64,000 nt of DNA from Sphingobacteriia bacterium RIFOXYC2_FULL_35_18 (GTDB lineage: Bacteria; Bacteroidota; Bacteroidia; Chitinophagales; Chitinophagaceae), in the NCBI GenBank assembly GCA_001829005.1, contig MIAG01000001.1, positions 526,308-590,307 of the forward strand. The letters run 5' to 3'. Under the pieces are notes generated by a model. It had not been told where the DNA came from. It made no database searches and saw only the letters and a program-made list of their open reading frames with translations. Each line of letters begins with the position of its first letter. The first letter of the stretch is position 1. Both the position numbers and the translations under genes were made by a program. Shown one piece after another: positions 26,002 to 36,172 of the stretch.

Positions 26002-27990
26002 TTAAGCTACAATTGGTAGAGAGAGTATCACTTTGGTGCCTTTGTTAAGGGAACTCTCTAACTTAATTTTACCTCCATGTATTTCCATAAACTGTTTGGC
26101 AACCGATAGACCTAAACCCGAACCTTGATAAGTTTGGGTATTAGATGCTCTATAAAAAGAATGAAATACTTTTTCAATTTCATCCTCAGGAATTCCTATA
26201 CCAAAGTCTATAATACTTATAAAGGCAGTATTGTCTTTATATGAGATGGAAATTTCAGGATTAGGGCTTCCCTTTGAATATTTAAATGCATTGGAAATGA
26301 TATTGGTTAACACATGCATAAACAATAATTCATCTGCTGCTACTTTGTTATCTGACACTTCTTCTTTAAGTAGGATGGTTCTACCATCCTGCTCATTCTG
26401 AAAATAGGTTTTAATGATAGACCTAATAAAAGCAGACAAACTTATTGGATTCAAGTTATAGGCAAGTTGTTTTGCATCGTATCTGCCCACCAAAAGAATA
26501 TTATCCATTAATTGAGTCATTCGATCAATTTGATCTTTAATCATATCTGCAGAATCCTTGATTGTATCAGATAAGGCAATATTTAATTTCTTTGCAGACA
26601 ATTCAATCACTTCAATATTAGAGAATATAACGGTAAGTGGTGTTCTAAACTGGTGTGAAGTGAGTGAAACAAATCCAGCTTTTAATTCTGATAATTCTTT
26701 TTCCTTTTCTAAAGCAATCTTTTTATCATGAATATCAATAATACTTCCTGCAATAAAGTAATCCTTAACAGATGCAGCTTTATTTTCTCTCAGTGATAAT
26801 TCTACCCAACGCCAATCTTTTGACTTTTGTTTTAATTTGACTTCTATTGTAGTTCTTCCTGTTTCTGAAGTTTTTAAATTTTCTAGCTGTTCAAATATGA
26901 GTTGATTGTCGGATTCTTCAAAGAATTCTGTAATTGGCTCCATCATACAATCTTGAATATCAAGCCCTGATAATTCAGGCCAGTAATTATTCATGAATGT
27001 AATTTGATTGTAACTGTTTAATCTAAAAACTGCTTCACCCAAGTTATTGATGAGTTTGTCAAATTCATTCTTTTGCTCTTCTAAAACCTCTTGTTGTTTT
27101 TTCAAAGCGGTTATATCTACATGTGTCCCAACCATGTAAATGGGTTTGCCATTTTCATCTCTTTTGGCAATGCCAAATCCATTGATCCATATATAGTGAC
27201 CTGCTTTATGTTTAAGCCTAAATTCGTTTTGGTAAGTTTCAATTTCTTTATTGAAATACGCATGTAAACAGTTCTCTGCGTTTACGATATCATCTGGATG
27301 AACCCGAATTTTCCAATTATCATAAGTGTGTTCAAATTCATTGGGTTCATAGCCAATCATTTTCATGAAAATAGGAGAATAGTTCAATTTATTATTGACT
27401 ATATCCCATTCCCATAAACCCTGTTGTGATGCGTTAATTGTTAGTTCAAATCTTTCAAGTAATTTGTTTTGTTCTGATGTAGCTTTTTCTCTTGAGAGCC
27501 TTATTCCAATATTTCTAGCTACAGTATAAAGCGATTGTACTACTTCTTGTTCCCATTTGTCTTTGGTAGTACAATTGTCGTATCCAATCCATCCCCAATA
27601 ATCTCCTTCACAAAATATAGGAGTAAATAAATAAGTTAGGATTCCTTGAGACTCCATGATCTCTTTAAAAATTTCATTGGTGGAGTCTTCTACTAATCCA
27701 TACATGTATTTGTCCTTCGAAAGGGTTTCGTACATATAAGGGAAGAAATCGTAGGATATATCACTTAACTCTGGGTTGCCAAATTGAGGCTCAATACCCT
27801 CCCTACACCATTCGTGGGTATAATATAATCTTAGCTCGTTGCCGATTTTTTTATTAGTGAATACGTATACTCGGTCTACTTGTGTGGCAAAGCCAAGTAT
27901 AGCAATAACTTCATTGATTGCTTTGTCTATATCTCCTTCTGAAAGTAGGGCACTATTAGCTTGAGAAATGCTATTTAGTAAATGTAACAT
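26002..27990 (-). CDS. GAF-PAS sensor histidine kinase
   Basis: 662 residues, no membrane helix. The N-terminal GAF domain (about 10-170) contains 'DYWGWIGYDNC'. A PAS domain with PAC motif follows (about 185-300, 'QGLWEWDI', 'YIWINGFGIAKRD', 'GTHVDITALK'), then a second PAS (about 310-430). The kinase core has 'LTSHQFRTPLTVI' with His446, N-box 'LTNIISNAFKYSKG', 'IIDFGIGIPEDE' and 'QGSGLGLSVAKQF'. It faces the five-gene signalling cluster and may feed the receiver-AraC regulator (inference). A TAATTTTG box lies 22 bases before its ATG. Confidence 0.92.
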   Translation of the reverse strand: MLHLLNSISQANSALLSEGDIDKAINEVIAILGFATQVDRVYVFTNKKIGNELRLYYTHEWCREGIEPQFGNPELSDISYDFFPYMYETLSKDKYMYGLVEDSTNEIFKEIMESQGILTYLFTPIFCEGDYWGWIGYDNCTTKDKWEQEVVQSLYTVARNIGIRLSREKATSEQNKLLERFELTINASQQGLWEWDIVNNKLNYSPIFMKMIGYEPNEFEHTYDNWKIRVHPDDIVNAENCLHAYFNKEIETYQNEFRLKHKAGHYIWINGFGIAKRDENGKPIYMVGTHVDITALKKQQEVLEEQKNEFDKLINNLGEAVFRLNSYNQITFMNNYWPELSGLDIQDCMMEPITEFFEESDNQLIFEQLENLKTSETGRTTIEVKLKQKSKDWRWVELSLRENKAASVKDYFIAGSIIDIHDKKIALEKEKELSELKAGFVSLTSHQFRTPLTVIFSNIEVIELSAKKLNIALSDTIKDSADMIKDQIDRMTQLMDNILLVGRYDAKQLAYNLNPISLSAFIRSIIKTYFQNEQDGRTILLKEEVSDNKVAADELLFMHVLTNIISNAFKYSKGSPNPEISISYKDNTAFISIIDFGIGIPEDEIEKVFHSFYRASNTQTYQGSGLGLSVAKQFMEIHGGKIKLESSLNKGTKVILSLPIVA

Positions 27991-28012
27991 CGGGGGTTAA
28001 ATTGGGTTCGGC

Positions 28013-28020
28013 CAAAATTA
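28013..28020 (-). promoter_or_regulatory. -7 promoter box TAATTTTG of the GAF-PAS kinase
   Basis: Exact TAnnTTTG match on the reverse strand, 22 bases upstream of the ATG at 27990. A TTG lies about 24 bases further upstream, slightly beyond the usual -33 spacing. Confidence 0.45.
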
Positions 28021-28089
28021 TCAATATTTCATCAGGACGACTATCAATTAATCGCTAATCAAATATCAATTATTCGGATTAATCCTTAT

Positions 28090-29043
28090 TTAACAAACGG
28101 CATTCACCACATTCCAAATTACCTTAGGTTTTCCAAGGGTATAATAGTGTAAAACAGGTACACCAAAGGCTTTGAGTTCCTTGCTTTGTTGAATTAACCA
28201 TTCGGTTCCTACCTGCTCGCAATCTGCATCTGTTTTGCATTTTGAAATGGCATTGGATAAATCAGTAGGAATGTCTACATGAAATATTCTGGGTAATACA
28301 GATAACTGTTTTTTATTGGTAATGGGTTTTAATCCTGGGATGATGGGAACGGTGATACCCATATCTCTACAAGCTTTTACGTAATCGTAGAATTTTTGGT
28401 TGTCAAAAAACATCTGGGTCATGATATAATCTGCACCCGCATCTACTTTCTCTTTCAATCGTTGTAAGTCTATTTCTAAATTGGGGGCTTCAAAATGCTT
28501 TTCGGGGTAACCAGCTGTACCAATACAGAAATTGGTTTTACCTCCATTTTGAATGTCTTCGTCTAAATAAATCCCACTGTTTAAATTCACCACTTGCTTC
28601 TGCAAATCAATGGCATATTTATGTCCATCTGTTTCTGGTTCAAAGCTTGCTTCGTTTTTAGCTGCATCCCCTCTTAAAACCAAAACATTGTCAATTCCTA
28701 AAAAGTTGAGGTCTATTAAGGCGTCTTCACTTTCTCTTTTGTTAAATCCGCCACAAATAAAGTGAGGCACCGTGTCTATGCTGTAATGATTCATAATAGC
28801 GGCACAGATCCCAACGGTACCAGGGCGCTTGCGCACTTCTACTTTTTCAAAAGTGCCATCCGCTTTCTTTTTAAAAGCAGTTTCACTTCTATGATAAGTT
28901 ACGTTAATCCAAGACGGTTTGAACTCCATTAACGGGTTCAAGTGATCAAAAACATGTTGGATGGTCTTTCCCTTTAGTGGAGGTAAAACTTCAAATGAAA
29001 TTAATGTGTTCTTGGCCTGTTGAATATGTTCAGTAACTTTCAT
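28090..29043 (-). CDS. metF: Methylenetetrahydrofolate reductase
   Basis: 317 residues from the ATG at 29043. Typical MetF segments are '[12 protein letters not shown]', '[10 protein letters not shown]', '[20 protein letters not shown]', 'NVLVLRGDA', '[12 protein letters not shown]', '[13 protein letters not shown]' and '[10 protein letters not shown]'. It reduces 5,10-methylene-THF to 5-methyl-THF for methionine synthesis, using FAD, in the cytoplasm. Its start codon lies close to lptB on the other strand, so the two genes share a very short divergent promoter region of 46 bases if lptB starts at 29090. Confidence 0.95.
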   Translation of the reverse strand: MKVTEHIQQAKNTLISFEVLPPLKGKTIQHVFDHLNPLMEFKPSWINVTYHRSETAFKKKADGTFEKVEVRKRPGTVGICAAIMNHYSIDTVPHFICGGFNKRESEDALIDLNFLGIDNVLVLRGDAAKNEASFEPETDGHKYAIDLQKQVVNLNSGIYLDEDIQNGGKTNFCIGTAGYPEKHFEAPNLEIDLQRLKEKVDAGADYIMTQMFFDNQKFYDYVKACRDMGITVPIIPGLKPITNKKQLSVLPRIFHVDIPTDLSNAISKCKTDADCEQVGTEWLIQQSKELKAFGVPVLHYYTLGKPKVIWNVVNAVC

Positions 29044-29066
29044 GCCGCAATATACAAACGACATAT

Positions 29067-29074
29067 TACATTTG
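29067..29074 (+). promoter_or_regulatory. -7 promoter box TACATTTG of lptB
   Basis: Exact TAnnTTTG match 15 bases before the GTG at 29090. Use of this box would put the transcript start downstream of the in-frame ATG at 29042, which argues against that ATG as start codon. Confidence 0.45.
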
Positions 29075-29089
29075 TACAAAGCGTTACCG

Positions 29090-29869
29090 GTGAACTTGAC
29101 TATACAAACCAATAACCTCTACAAAAGTTACAAGGGTAGAACCGTTGTAAATAATGTTTCTGTAAACGTTAAACAAGGTGAAATTGTGGGTTTATTGGGT
29201 CCGAATGGAGCAGGTAAAACCACTAGTTTCTATATGGTGGTTGGTCTAATTAAGCCCGATGAAGGAACTGTATTCTTGAACGACCAAGACATTACCAAAT
29301 TACCCATGTATAAAAGGGCTCAGATGGGTATTGGCTATTTACCCCAAGAAGCAAGTGTTTTTAGAAAGTTAACGGTTGAAGATAATATCATGGCTGTTTT
29401 AGAGATGACCAATCTTACTAAAGCAGAGCGTATTCATAAAATGGAGTCTTTGTTAGATGAATTTAATTTGCACCATGTAAGAAAAAACAACGGAGATAGT
29501 TTAAGTGGAGGTGAAAGAAGAAGAACTGAAATTGCTAGGGCATTAGCTGTTGATCCAAAATTCATTTTATTGGATGAACCCTTTGCAGGTGTTGATCCAA
29601 TTGCGGTAGAAGATATACAAGGAGTGGTAGCTAAATTAAAGTACAAGAATATCGGAATTTTAATTACAGACCATAATGTAAACGAAACCCTTTCCATATG
29701 TGATAGGGCTTATCTTTTGATTGAGGGTAAAATATTCAAACACGGAACTGCAGAAGAATTGGCAGAAGATGAGCAAGTTCGCAGACTTTATCTTGGTACT
29801 AACTTTGAATTAAAACGCAAAGACTGGATCATTGATATGGCCAAGGAGAATAGTGAACAAAATTTATGA
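29090..29869 (+). CDS. lptB: LPS export ABC transporter ATP-binding protein
   Basis: 259 residues if read from GTG 29090; TTG 29096 is also possible, and ATG 29042 gives 16 extra residues unlike LptB. Walker A is 'GPNGAGKTT', Q-loop '[20 protein letters not shown]' (the LptB signature region), signature '[15 protein letters not shown]', Walker B '[13 protein letters not shown]' and H-loop 'ITDHNV'. It powers LPS transport with LptF/LptG, which are not in this window. The GH3-like gene starts inside its last codons (ATGA overlap). Confidence 0.93.
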   Translation: MNLTIQTNNLYKSYKGRTVVNNVSVNVKQGEIVGLLGPNGAGKTTSFYMVVGLIKPDEGTVFLNDQDITKLPMYKRAQMGIGYLPQEASVFRKLTVEDNIMAVLEMTNLTKAERIHKMESLLDEFNLHHVRKNNGDSLSGGERRRTEIARALAVDPKFILLDEPFAGVDPIAVEDIQGVVAKLKYKNIGILITDHNVNETLSICDRAYLLIEGKIFKHGTAEELAEDEQVRRLYLGTNFELKRKDWIIDMAKENSEQNL

Positions 29870-31374
29870 AATTATTAAGCCCTGCTATATCACGTTTGGC
29901 CCGAATAAGGCACTGGCGTATTGCTCAATGGGCTAATGATCCAATTGCTTCTCAACGCGAAGTGCTTCAAGACCTTATTACCCACGGACAATACACGGAG
30001 TTTGGAAGAAAGTACGGCTTTAATCAACTTTTTAATATTCGAAAATTTAAAGAAGCAGTCCCTATTCATGAGTACGACGATTTAAAACCTTATATCGATC
30101 GTATTATGGCGGGTGAAGAAAATGTACTTTGGAATACACCTGTTAGTTGGTTTGCAAAAAGTAGTGGTACTACCAACGATAAAAGTAAATTCATTCCTAT
30201 TACACAAGAGAGCTTGGAAGATTGCCATTTTCAAAGTGCAAAAGATGTGCTCACCATGTATTATAATAACAGAAGTGAAAGTGATCTTTTAACAGGAAAA
30301 GGTTTGGTGATTGGTGGTAGCCATCAAATAAGCCAAATAAATGAAGACATGCAATATGGCGATTTAAGTGCGGTCTTATTGCAGAACACACCCATTTGGG
30401 CTAATTGGATTAGAACCCCTGAGCTATCAATAGCATTGATGGATGAGTGGGAAGAGAAGATTGAAAAAATGGCCCATCATACTATTCAAGAAGATGTTAC
30501 GTCTATTTCCGGGGTTCCTACTTGGACATTGATTTTGATAAAAAGAATATTGGCAATAACAGGGAAACAAAATTTGAAAGAAGTATGGCCTAATTTGGAA
30601 CTATATATTCACGGGGGCGTTTCATTTACCCCTTACCGTGCTCAATTTCAACAGCTCATTGGAGCTGGTTGTAGTTATTTAGAAATGTATAATGCCAGTG
30701 AAGGGTTTTTTGCTGCTCAAGTTTCTCCAGAAGAAGAGGGAATGTTGTTATTTACAGAAAATGGAATTTTTTATGAGTTTATGCCAGTTAGTGAATACGG
30801 GAAACCCAACCCGAAAACAATTGGTTTAAGTGATATTGTAGTTGGTGAAAACTATGCTTTAGTCATCAGTACCAATGGAGGCTTATGGCGTTATTTGGTA
30901 GGAGATACTGTACAGTTTATTACCAAGTATCCATTCAAATTAAAAGTGACTGGTAGACTAAAGCAATACATTAATGCGTTTGGTGAAGAATTGATTGCAG
31001 ACAATGCAGACCGTGCTATTGCAATGGCTAGCGCTAATACGGGGTTGATTGTAACTGACTATACAGCAGCCCCCATCTATTTTAGCGAGCAGCATCAAGG
31101 AGCACATGAATGGCTGATTGAATTTGAGCAAAAACCAGATTCAATTGAACATTTTACGTTTGAATTAGATACTGCACTCAAAAGTTTAAATAGTGATTAC
31201 GAAGCTAAAAGACATAAAGATATGGCCCTATCAATGCCAGTGGTGCACGCATTAAATCCTGGTATCTTTAATCAATGGCTAAAGCAAAAAGGGAAATTGG
31301 GTGGACAACATAAAGTACCAAGGTTAAGTAATGAACGTTTATATATAGATGAAATAAAAAGTTTTTATTTGTAA
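29866..31374 (+). CDS. GH3-family acyl-adenylate-forming protein
   Basis: 502 residues. The N-terminus ('[20 protein letters not shown]') and '[20 protein letters not shown]' are typical of the GH3 'auxin-responsive promoter' family found in plants and Bacteroidota. The ATP site includes '[17 protein letters not shown]'; later motifs are '[12 protein letters not shown]', '[10 protein letters not shown]' and '[12 protein letters not shown]'. GH3 enzymes join an acyl-adenylate to an amino acid or amine. The bacterial substrate is unknown. Coupling to lptB (4-base overlap) and proximity to a fabG-type gene hint at a lipid-related acid (inference). Confidence 0.9.
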   Translation: MKLLSPAISRLARIRHWRIAQWANDPIASQREVLQDLITHGQYTEFGRKYGFNQLFNIRKFKEAVPIHEYDDLKPYIDRIMAGEENVLWNTPVSWFAKSSGTTNDKSKFIPITQESLEDCHFQSAKDVLTMYYNNRSESDLLTGKGLVIGGSHQISQINEDMQYGDLSAVLLQNTPIWANWIRTPELSIALMDEWEEKIEKMAHHTIQEDVTSISGVPTWTLILIKRILAITGKQNLKEVWPNLELYIHGGVSFTPYRAQFQQLIGAGCSYLEMYNASEGFFAAQVSPEEEGMLLFTENGIFYEFMPVSEYGKPNPKTIGLSDIVVGENYALVISTNGGLWRYLVGDTVQFITKYPFKLKVTGRLKQYINAFGEELIADNADRAIAMASANTGLIVTDYTAAPIYFSEQHQGAHEWLIEFEQKPDSIEHFTFELDTALKSLNSDYEAKRHKDMALSMPVVHALNPGIFNQWLKQKGKLGGQHKVPRLSNERLYIDEIKSFYL

Positions 31375-31392
31375 AATATTTAATTGAACCAA

Positions 31393-32148
31393 ATGAAATT
31401 ATTAGAAGGCAAAGTTTCTATTGTTACAGGAGCAGCTCGTGGAATTGGAGCGGCCATTGCTTTAAAATTAGCAGAACAAGGAAGTCATATTGTATTTACT
31501 TATGTTAGCGATAGTAGTGCGGAAAAAGCGGCTGCTTTGGCTACACAAATTGAAGCAATGGGTGTGAAAGCTAAAGCGGTAAAGAGCAATGCAGCCGTTT
31601 TTTCTGATTGCGAATCTTTAGTAAATGACACCATAAAAGAATTTGGCGCTATTGATATTTGTGTTAACAATGCTGGTATATCAAAAGATAATTTGTTGTT
31701 GCGAATGACCGAAGAGCAATGGGATGAAGTAATAGATGTTAACTTAAAAAGTATCTATAATATGACCAAGCAAGTGATTCGTCCAATGATGAAAGCCAAG
31801 CAGGGAAGTATTATCAATATGAGTTCAATTATTGGTATTAGAGGGAATGCGGGTCAAAGTAGTTATGCTGCTAGTAAAGCCGGAATCATTGGGTTTACCA
31901 AGTCTATTGCTGCAGAACTGGGTTCAAGAAATATTCGCTGCAATGCAATTGCCCCTGGATTTGTAGAAACAGATATGACCCACTACTTAAAAGATGGTGA
32001 GGGAGCTACACAGTTTTTGCAAAAAATTCCTTTGGGCCGATTTGGAAAAGCAGAAGAAATAGCTAACACAACCTTATTCTTAGCGAGCGATATGAGTTCG
32101 TATATTACCGGTCAAGTTATTAGCGCTTGTGGAGGATTAAATATTTAA
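31393..32148 (+). CDS. fabG: 3-oxoacyl-ACP reductase-type short-chain dehydrogenase
   Basis: 251 residues from the ATG at 31393; a TTG at 31384 precedes it. The NADP-binding 'TGAARGIGAAIA', 'NNAGISKDNLLLRM', catalytic Ser in 'INMSSIIGIRGNAGQ', 'YAASKAG' (Tyr/Lys) and the FabG-like 'RCNAIAPGFVETDMTH' and 'ITGQVISACGGLNI' are all present. It reduces 3-oxoacyl-ACP in fatty acid synthesis or acts on a related substrate. It stands apart from other fab genes, so a specialised role is possible. The SulP gene starts one base after its stop. Confidence 0.88.
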   Translation: MKLLEGKVSIVTGAARGIGAAIALKLAEQGSHIVFTYVSDSSAEKAAALATQIEAMGVKAKAVKSNAAVFSDCESLVNDTIKEFGAIDICVNNAGISKDNLLLRMTEEQWDEVIDVNLKSIYNMTKQVIRPMMKAKQGSIINMSSIIGIRGNAGQSSYAASKAGIIGFTKSIAAELGSRNIRCNAIAPGFVETDMTHYLKDGEGATQFLQKIPLGRFGKAEEIANTTLFLASDMSSYITGQVISACGGLNI

Positions 32149-32149
32149 A

Positions 32150-33700
32150 ATGAAAAAATTAATACAGCATACAGCATCAGATTTTTCCGCTTCTATTGTT
32201 GTTTTGCTGATAGGGCTGCCCCTTTGCCTTGGCATTGCATTAGGTTCTGGGGCACCTTTGTTTTCGGGCATCATTGCAGGTATTGTTGGTGGTATTGTAG
32301 TTGGATTTTTTAGTAAGTCTGAATTAAGTGTAACAGGGCCAGCGGCTGCTTTAACTGCAATAGTTGTAATGGGAATCACTAGTTTGGGCTCTTATGAGGC
32401 ATTTTTAGTAGCAGTTGTTTTAGCTGGAATTTTTCAAATTATTTTAGGATTTTTTAAAGCGGGAGTCATTGCTCACTATGTACCTAACTCGGTTATAAGA
32501 GGCATGTTAACCGCTATAGGACTCATCTTAATTCTAAAACAAATTCCTCATATTCTTGGCTATGATGTAGATTTTGAAGGCGATGAACGTTTCTTTCAAA
32601 ATGATCAACAAAATACTTTTACCGAAATTCCACAAGCATTCAACGCTATCAATTCTACTGCTTTTTTAATAGGACTAATTAGTTTAGCTATTTTATTGAT
32701 TTGGCAAACTAAATCGATAAAGAATACAAAATGGATGAATTTAATTCCTGCTCCATTATTGGTTGTTTTGCTAGCAACTGGTGCAAATTATTTTTTTGAG
32801 TACAATTCATCAAATGCCAAATTGGAAGCAAGTCATTTAGTGAGTCTTCCTATTCCCAAAGATTTAGCCGATTTTATTTCTTTTTTTACACTACCTAATT
32901 TTGGTAGTTTACTTAACCCATCTATTTGGGGTATTGCGTTTTCTTTGGCCATTATCGCAAGTTTAGAAACACTATTGGCAGTAGAAGCAATAGATAAGCT
33001 AGATCCGCTAAAAAGAATTACGCCAACAAATAGAGAATTAAAGGCCCAAGGAATGGGTAATATTATTTCAGGTTTAATAGGAGGGTTGCCCATTGCTTCA
33101 GTTATAGTAAGAAGTTCAGTAAATGTGAACGCTGGTGCAAAATCAAAAAAATCAACCATTATTAATGGCATTTTACTTTTGCTTTGCGTGGTTTTTATCC
33201 CAGGATTATTAAGCAGAATCCCCTTGTCTGCACTAGCTGCAGTGCTAATTTTTACTGGATTTAAGCTAGTGAGTATAAAAGAAATCAAATTCTTTTATGC
33301 AAAAGGTTGGGATCAGTTTATGCCTTATGCTGCAACCATTATTGCCATATTTTTAACTGATATGCTTACTGGAATTGTGGTTGGAATGCTCGTAAGTTTA
33401 TTTTATTTAGTTAGGAGTAATTTCAGGTCGGCTATTTTAGTAGCAAACGATCAGAACAATTATTTAATTCGGCTAAGAAAAGATGTTTCGTTTTTGAATA
33501 AGCCCATCATAAAAAAGCATTTGCAGTCGTTTCCTAATGATTCTTTTGTTATGATTGATGCCACTAGAGCAGATTTTATTGATAAAGATATTATTGAAGA
33601 AATTAATGATTTTATTGAAACAGCACCATCAAGAGGAATTAAAGTTCACGTTAAAAAGGGCAATTATCAACCCATGCATTTGTTATTTAAACAGCCATAA
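32150..33700 (+). CDS. SulP-family anion transporter, probable bicarbonate importer
   Basis: 516 residues with about 11-12 hydrophobic helices. The N-terminus 'IVVLLIGLPLCLGIALGSGA' and 'GGIVVGFFSKSELSVTGPA' match SulP transporters. The C-terminal tail (about 440-515) is a short STAS-like region. The family moves sulfate, bicarbonate or dicarboxylates. A beta-carbonic anhydrase gene follows 9 bases downstream, so bicarbonate is the likeliest substrate (inference from context). Confidence 0.9.
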   Translation: MKKLIQHTASDFSASIVVLLIGLPLCLGIALGSGAPLFSGIIAGIVGGIVVGFFSKSELSVTGPAAALTAIVVMGITSLGSYEAFLVAVVLAGIFQIILGFFKAGVIAHYVPNSVIRGMLTAIGLILILKQIPHILGYDVDFEGDERFFQNDQQNTFTEIPQAFNAINSTAFLIGLISLAILLIWQTKSIKNTKWMNLIPAPLLVVLLATGANYFFEYNSSNAKLEASHLVSLPIPKDLADFISFFTLPNFGSLLNPSIWGIAFSLAIIASLETLLAVEAIDKLDPLKRITPTNRELKAQGMGNIISGLIGGLPIASVIVRSSVNVNAGAKSKKSTIINGILLLLCVVFIPGLLSRIPLSALAAVLIFTGFKLVSIKEIKFFYAKGWDQFMPYAATIIAIFLTDMLTGIVVGMLVSLFYLVRSNFRSAILVANDQNNYLIRLRKDVSFLNKPIIKKHLQSFPNDSFVMIDATRADFIDKDIIEEINDFIETAPSRGIKVHVKKGNYQPMHLLFKQP

Positions 33701-33709
33701 TCTTTATAT

Positions 33710-34342
33710 ATGAACTCATACCAACGGTTACTATTAGAAAATAAAGCTTGGGCACAAGAAAAGTTGACGGATGATCCCAATTATTTCAAAAGATTGGTTG
33801 ATGTACAAACTCCTGATTTTTTGTGGATTGGGTGCAGTGATAGCAGGGTTCCTGCTAATGAAATAACAGGTACTCAGCCTGGGGAAATATTTGTGCATCG
33901 AAATATTGCCAATATGGTCATACATACCGATCTTAATTTATTAAGCGTATTGCAATATGCAGTTGAGGTTTTAAAAGTGAAGCATATCATTGTATGTGGA
34001 CATTACGGATGTGGAGGTGTTAAAGCGGCTATGACTAATCATAATTTTGGAATTATTAACAAATGGATTCGAAATATTAAAGATGTTCATCGTTTTCATA
34101 GGGAAGAAATTGATGCAATTTCCGATGAAAACACCCAATTGAACCGAATGATAGAGTTAAATGTGCAAGAGCAGGTATTAAACTTAGCAAAGACCTCTAT
34201 TATTCAAAAATCATGGAAAGAAAGGCAGGGTCCTGACCTCCATGGATGGGTGTATGACTTGCACGATGGATTGGTTAAACCCATCTATGAAATGAGCGCA
34301 GGAACCCATATTGATGAGATTTACGAATTTGATGACCTATAG
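33710..34342 (+). CDS. Beta-carbonic anhydrase
   Basis: 210 residues. Zinc ligands Cys42, His98 and Cys101 are seen in 'GCSDSRVP' and 'CGHYGCGGVKAAM'; the Asp44-Arg46 dyad is intact. 'GEIFVHRNIANMV' is the conserved core. It interconverts CO2 and bicarbonate in the cytoplasm. It pairs with the SulP transporter upstream, as in other bacteria where imported bicarbonate feeds carboxylases. Confidence 0.95.
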   Translation: MNSYQRLLLENKAWAQEKLTDDPNYFKRLVDVQTPDFLWIGCSDSRVPANEITGTQPGEIFVHRNIANMVIHTDLNLLSVLQYAVEVLKVKHIIVCGHYGCGGVKAAMTNHNFGIINKWIRNIKDVHRFHREEIDAISDENTQLNRMIELNVQEQVLNLAKTSIIQKSWKERQGPDLHGWVYDLHDGLVKPIYEMSAGTHIDEIYEFDDL

Positions 34343-34450
34343 TAGAAACTGACCAATTATTCTTTTTAGGAATATTAAGCTGTGTACTTTCACAAAAGCT
34401 TATTGGCAGATAAACTACTTTAGGTATAATACTTGTAATATTTGCCCGCA

Positions 34451-36172
34451 ATGGAAAAAAATAAGAATGCTGTTTCGCCAATGGGCGCAGCTCGTAAAAT
34501 TTTAGAGCTACTTAGTTTAGATAAAAAAGACGTTTCCTCCATTTACGCATTTGCTATTTTAGCAGGTATCTTAAGTCTTGCTATGCCATTGGGAATACAA
34601 ACCATTATTGGCTTTGTAATGGCAGGATCATTATCTACATCAATAGTTATTTTAATTGTTTTAGTGGTGGCGGCAGTACTTATTTATGGTCTCTTACAAG
34701 TAAGGCAACTTCAAGTAACTGAGAAAATACAACAAAAATTATTTGTTAGATACTCGCTTGAATTTGCAGATAGGCTACCAAAAATGAATATTGAAAAACT
34801 GGATGCATATTATTTGCCTGAGTTGGTTAATCGATTTTTTGATACCGTTTCTTTACAAAAAGCAGTAGAAAAATTATTGCTTGATGTGCCAGCTGCAATC
34901 ATTCAAATTTTCTTTGGTCTTATATTACTTTCGTTGTATCACCCTGTATTTATTGGCTTTGGCGCTGTTTTAACTTTAATAGTTTATTTAATTATGCGTT
35001 ATACATTGCCTGCAGGATTTCAGGCAAGTATTGAAGCAAGTAACCAAAAATTTGCCACTGCTGCTTGGTTAGAAGAAATGGCAAGGGTTATTAAGTCGTT
35101 TAAATATTCAAGAGGAACGAAGCTCAATATTCGTAAAACAGATGGCATCGTAACTCAATACTTGGATGCTAGAACAAGTTATTTTAAAGTATTGCTAACA
35201 CAGTACTGGAGTCTAATAATATTTAAAGTAGTTATTACGGCTGCAATGCTTATTGTGGGCGCCGTATTATTAGTAGATCAGCAAATTAATATTGGTCAAT
35301 TTATTGCAGCCGATATTGTTATCTTAAGCATCATTGCGTCTGTTGAGAAGTTGATTTTAAATATGGATAAGGTATATGATTTACTTACTTCTGTTGAGAA
35401 ATTGAGTAAAATTACTGAAAGCGAGATTGAAGTTCAAGGAACTGTTCAACTGTCTGATACCCCCAAAGGAGTGTCTTTATTATTTGAAAATGTTGGATTT
35501 ACTTATGGTAATAACGCAAAAGCGCTGGAAGGATTGAATATGAATATAGCACCAGGTGATAAAGTGTGTATCATGGGAGAATCTGGGTCTGGAAAGTCTA
35601 CCATTCTACGATTACTAACTGGTGCATTTAATAATTTTACTGGATCCATATTATTAGACGGAATTCCAATGGGTAATTATAACCTAAATTCAGTAAGATC
35701 ACAAACAGGAATTCTGTTAAGTCAACAAGATATTTTTCATGGCAGTATTTGGGAGAATATCACTATGGGAAGCGAAGAAATTAAATATGATGAAGTGACC
35801 GACTTGGTAAATAGGTGCGGCTTAACCAGTTTTGTTCAGGGGCTTCCAAAAGGATATGATACTGTTTTAGATCCTACTGGTAAACGGTTAAATAGTAAAA
35901 TTAGACAAGACATTTTATTGCTAAGGGCATTACTTGGTAAAAAAAGACTTTTATTGTTAGAAGAACCACTTAATTTTTTAGAGAAAACATATAAACACAA
36001 TATTCAAGACTATATATTTTCAGAAGAGAATGCAACTGTAATCATTGCTACCAATGACGTTGAAACTGCAGCTCGTTGTAATAAAATTATTTATTTGCAA
36101 GATGGCTTTGTAAAAGCAGCTGGTAATTGGTCTACTATTGCTCCACTTTTAAATGAAAATTATGGACAGTAA
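34451..36172 (+). CDS. ABC exporter (membrane plus ATPase) with a degenerate nucleotide-binding domain
   Basis: 573 residues from the ATG at 34451. Five to six membrane helices (about 25-300) precede an ATPase domain. Walker A is normal ('GESGSGKST') and the Q-loop is kept ('LLSQQD'). The signature LSGGQ is replaced by LNSKI ('RLNSKIRQDILLLRAL'), the Walker B Asp is Glu ('LLLLEEPLN') and the H-loop His is Asn ('IIATNDVE'). ATP may bind but hydrolysis is doubtful or altered. There is no N-terminal peptidase domain. Its stop codon lies within the HlyD gene and a TolC gene follows, so this is a three-part export system with unknown cargo. Confidence 0.9.
   Translation: MEKNKNAVSPMGAARKILELLSLDKKDVSSIYAFAILAGILSLAMPLGIQTIIGFVMAGSLSTSIVILIVLVVAAVLIYGLLQVRQLQVTEKIQQKLFVRYSLEFADRLPKMNIEKLDAYYLPELVNRFFDTVSLQKAVEKLLLDVPAAIIQIFFGLILLSLYHPVFIGFGAVLTLIVYLIMRYTLPAGFQASIEASNQKFATAAWLEEMARVIKSFKYSRGTKLNIRKTDGIVTQYLDARTSYFKVLLTQYWSLIIFKVVITAAMLIVGAVLLVDQQINIGQFIAADIVILSIIASVEKLILNMDKVYDLLTSVEKLSKITESEIEVQGTVQLSDTPKGVSLLFENVGFTYGNNAKALEGLNMNIAPGDKVCIMGESGSGKSTILRLLTGAFNNFTGSILLDGIPMGNYNLNSVRSQTGILLSQQDIFHGSIWENITMGSEEIKYDEVTDLVNRCGLTSFVQGLPKGYDTVLDPTGKRLNSKIRQDILLLRALLGKKRLLLLEEPLNFLEKTYKHNIQDYIFSEENATVIIATNDVETAARCNKIIYLQDGFVKAAGNWSTIAPLLNENYGQ

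Noticed and set aside
32833..33288. 151-residue antisense frame in the SulP gene
   Set aside because: Shadow of a membrane protein gene; no independent support.
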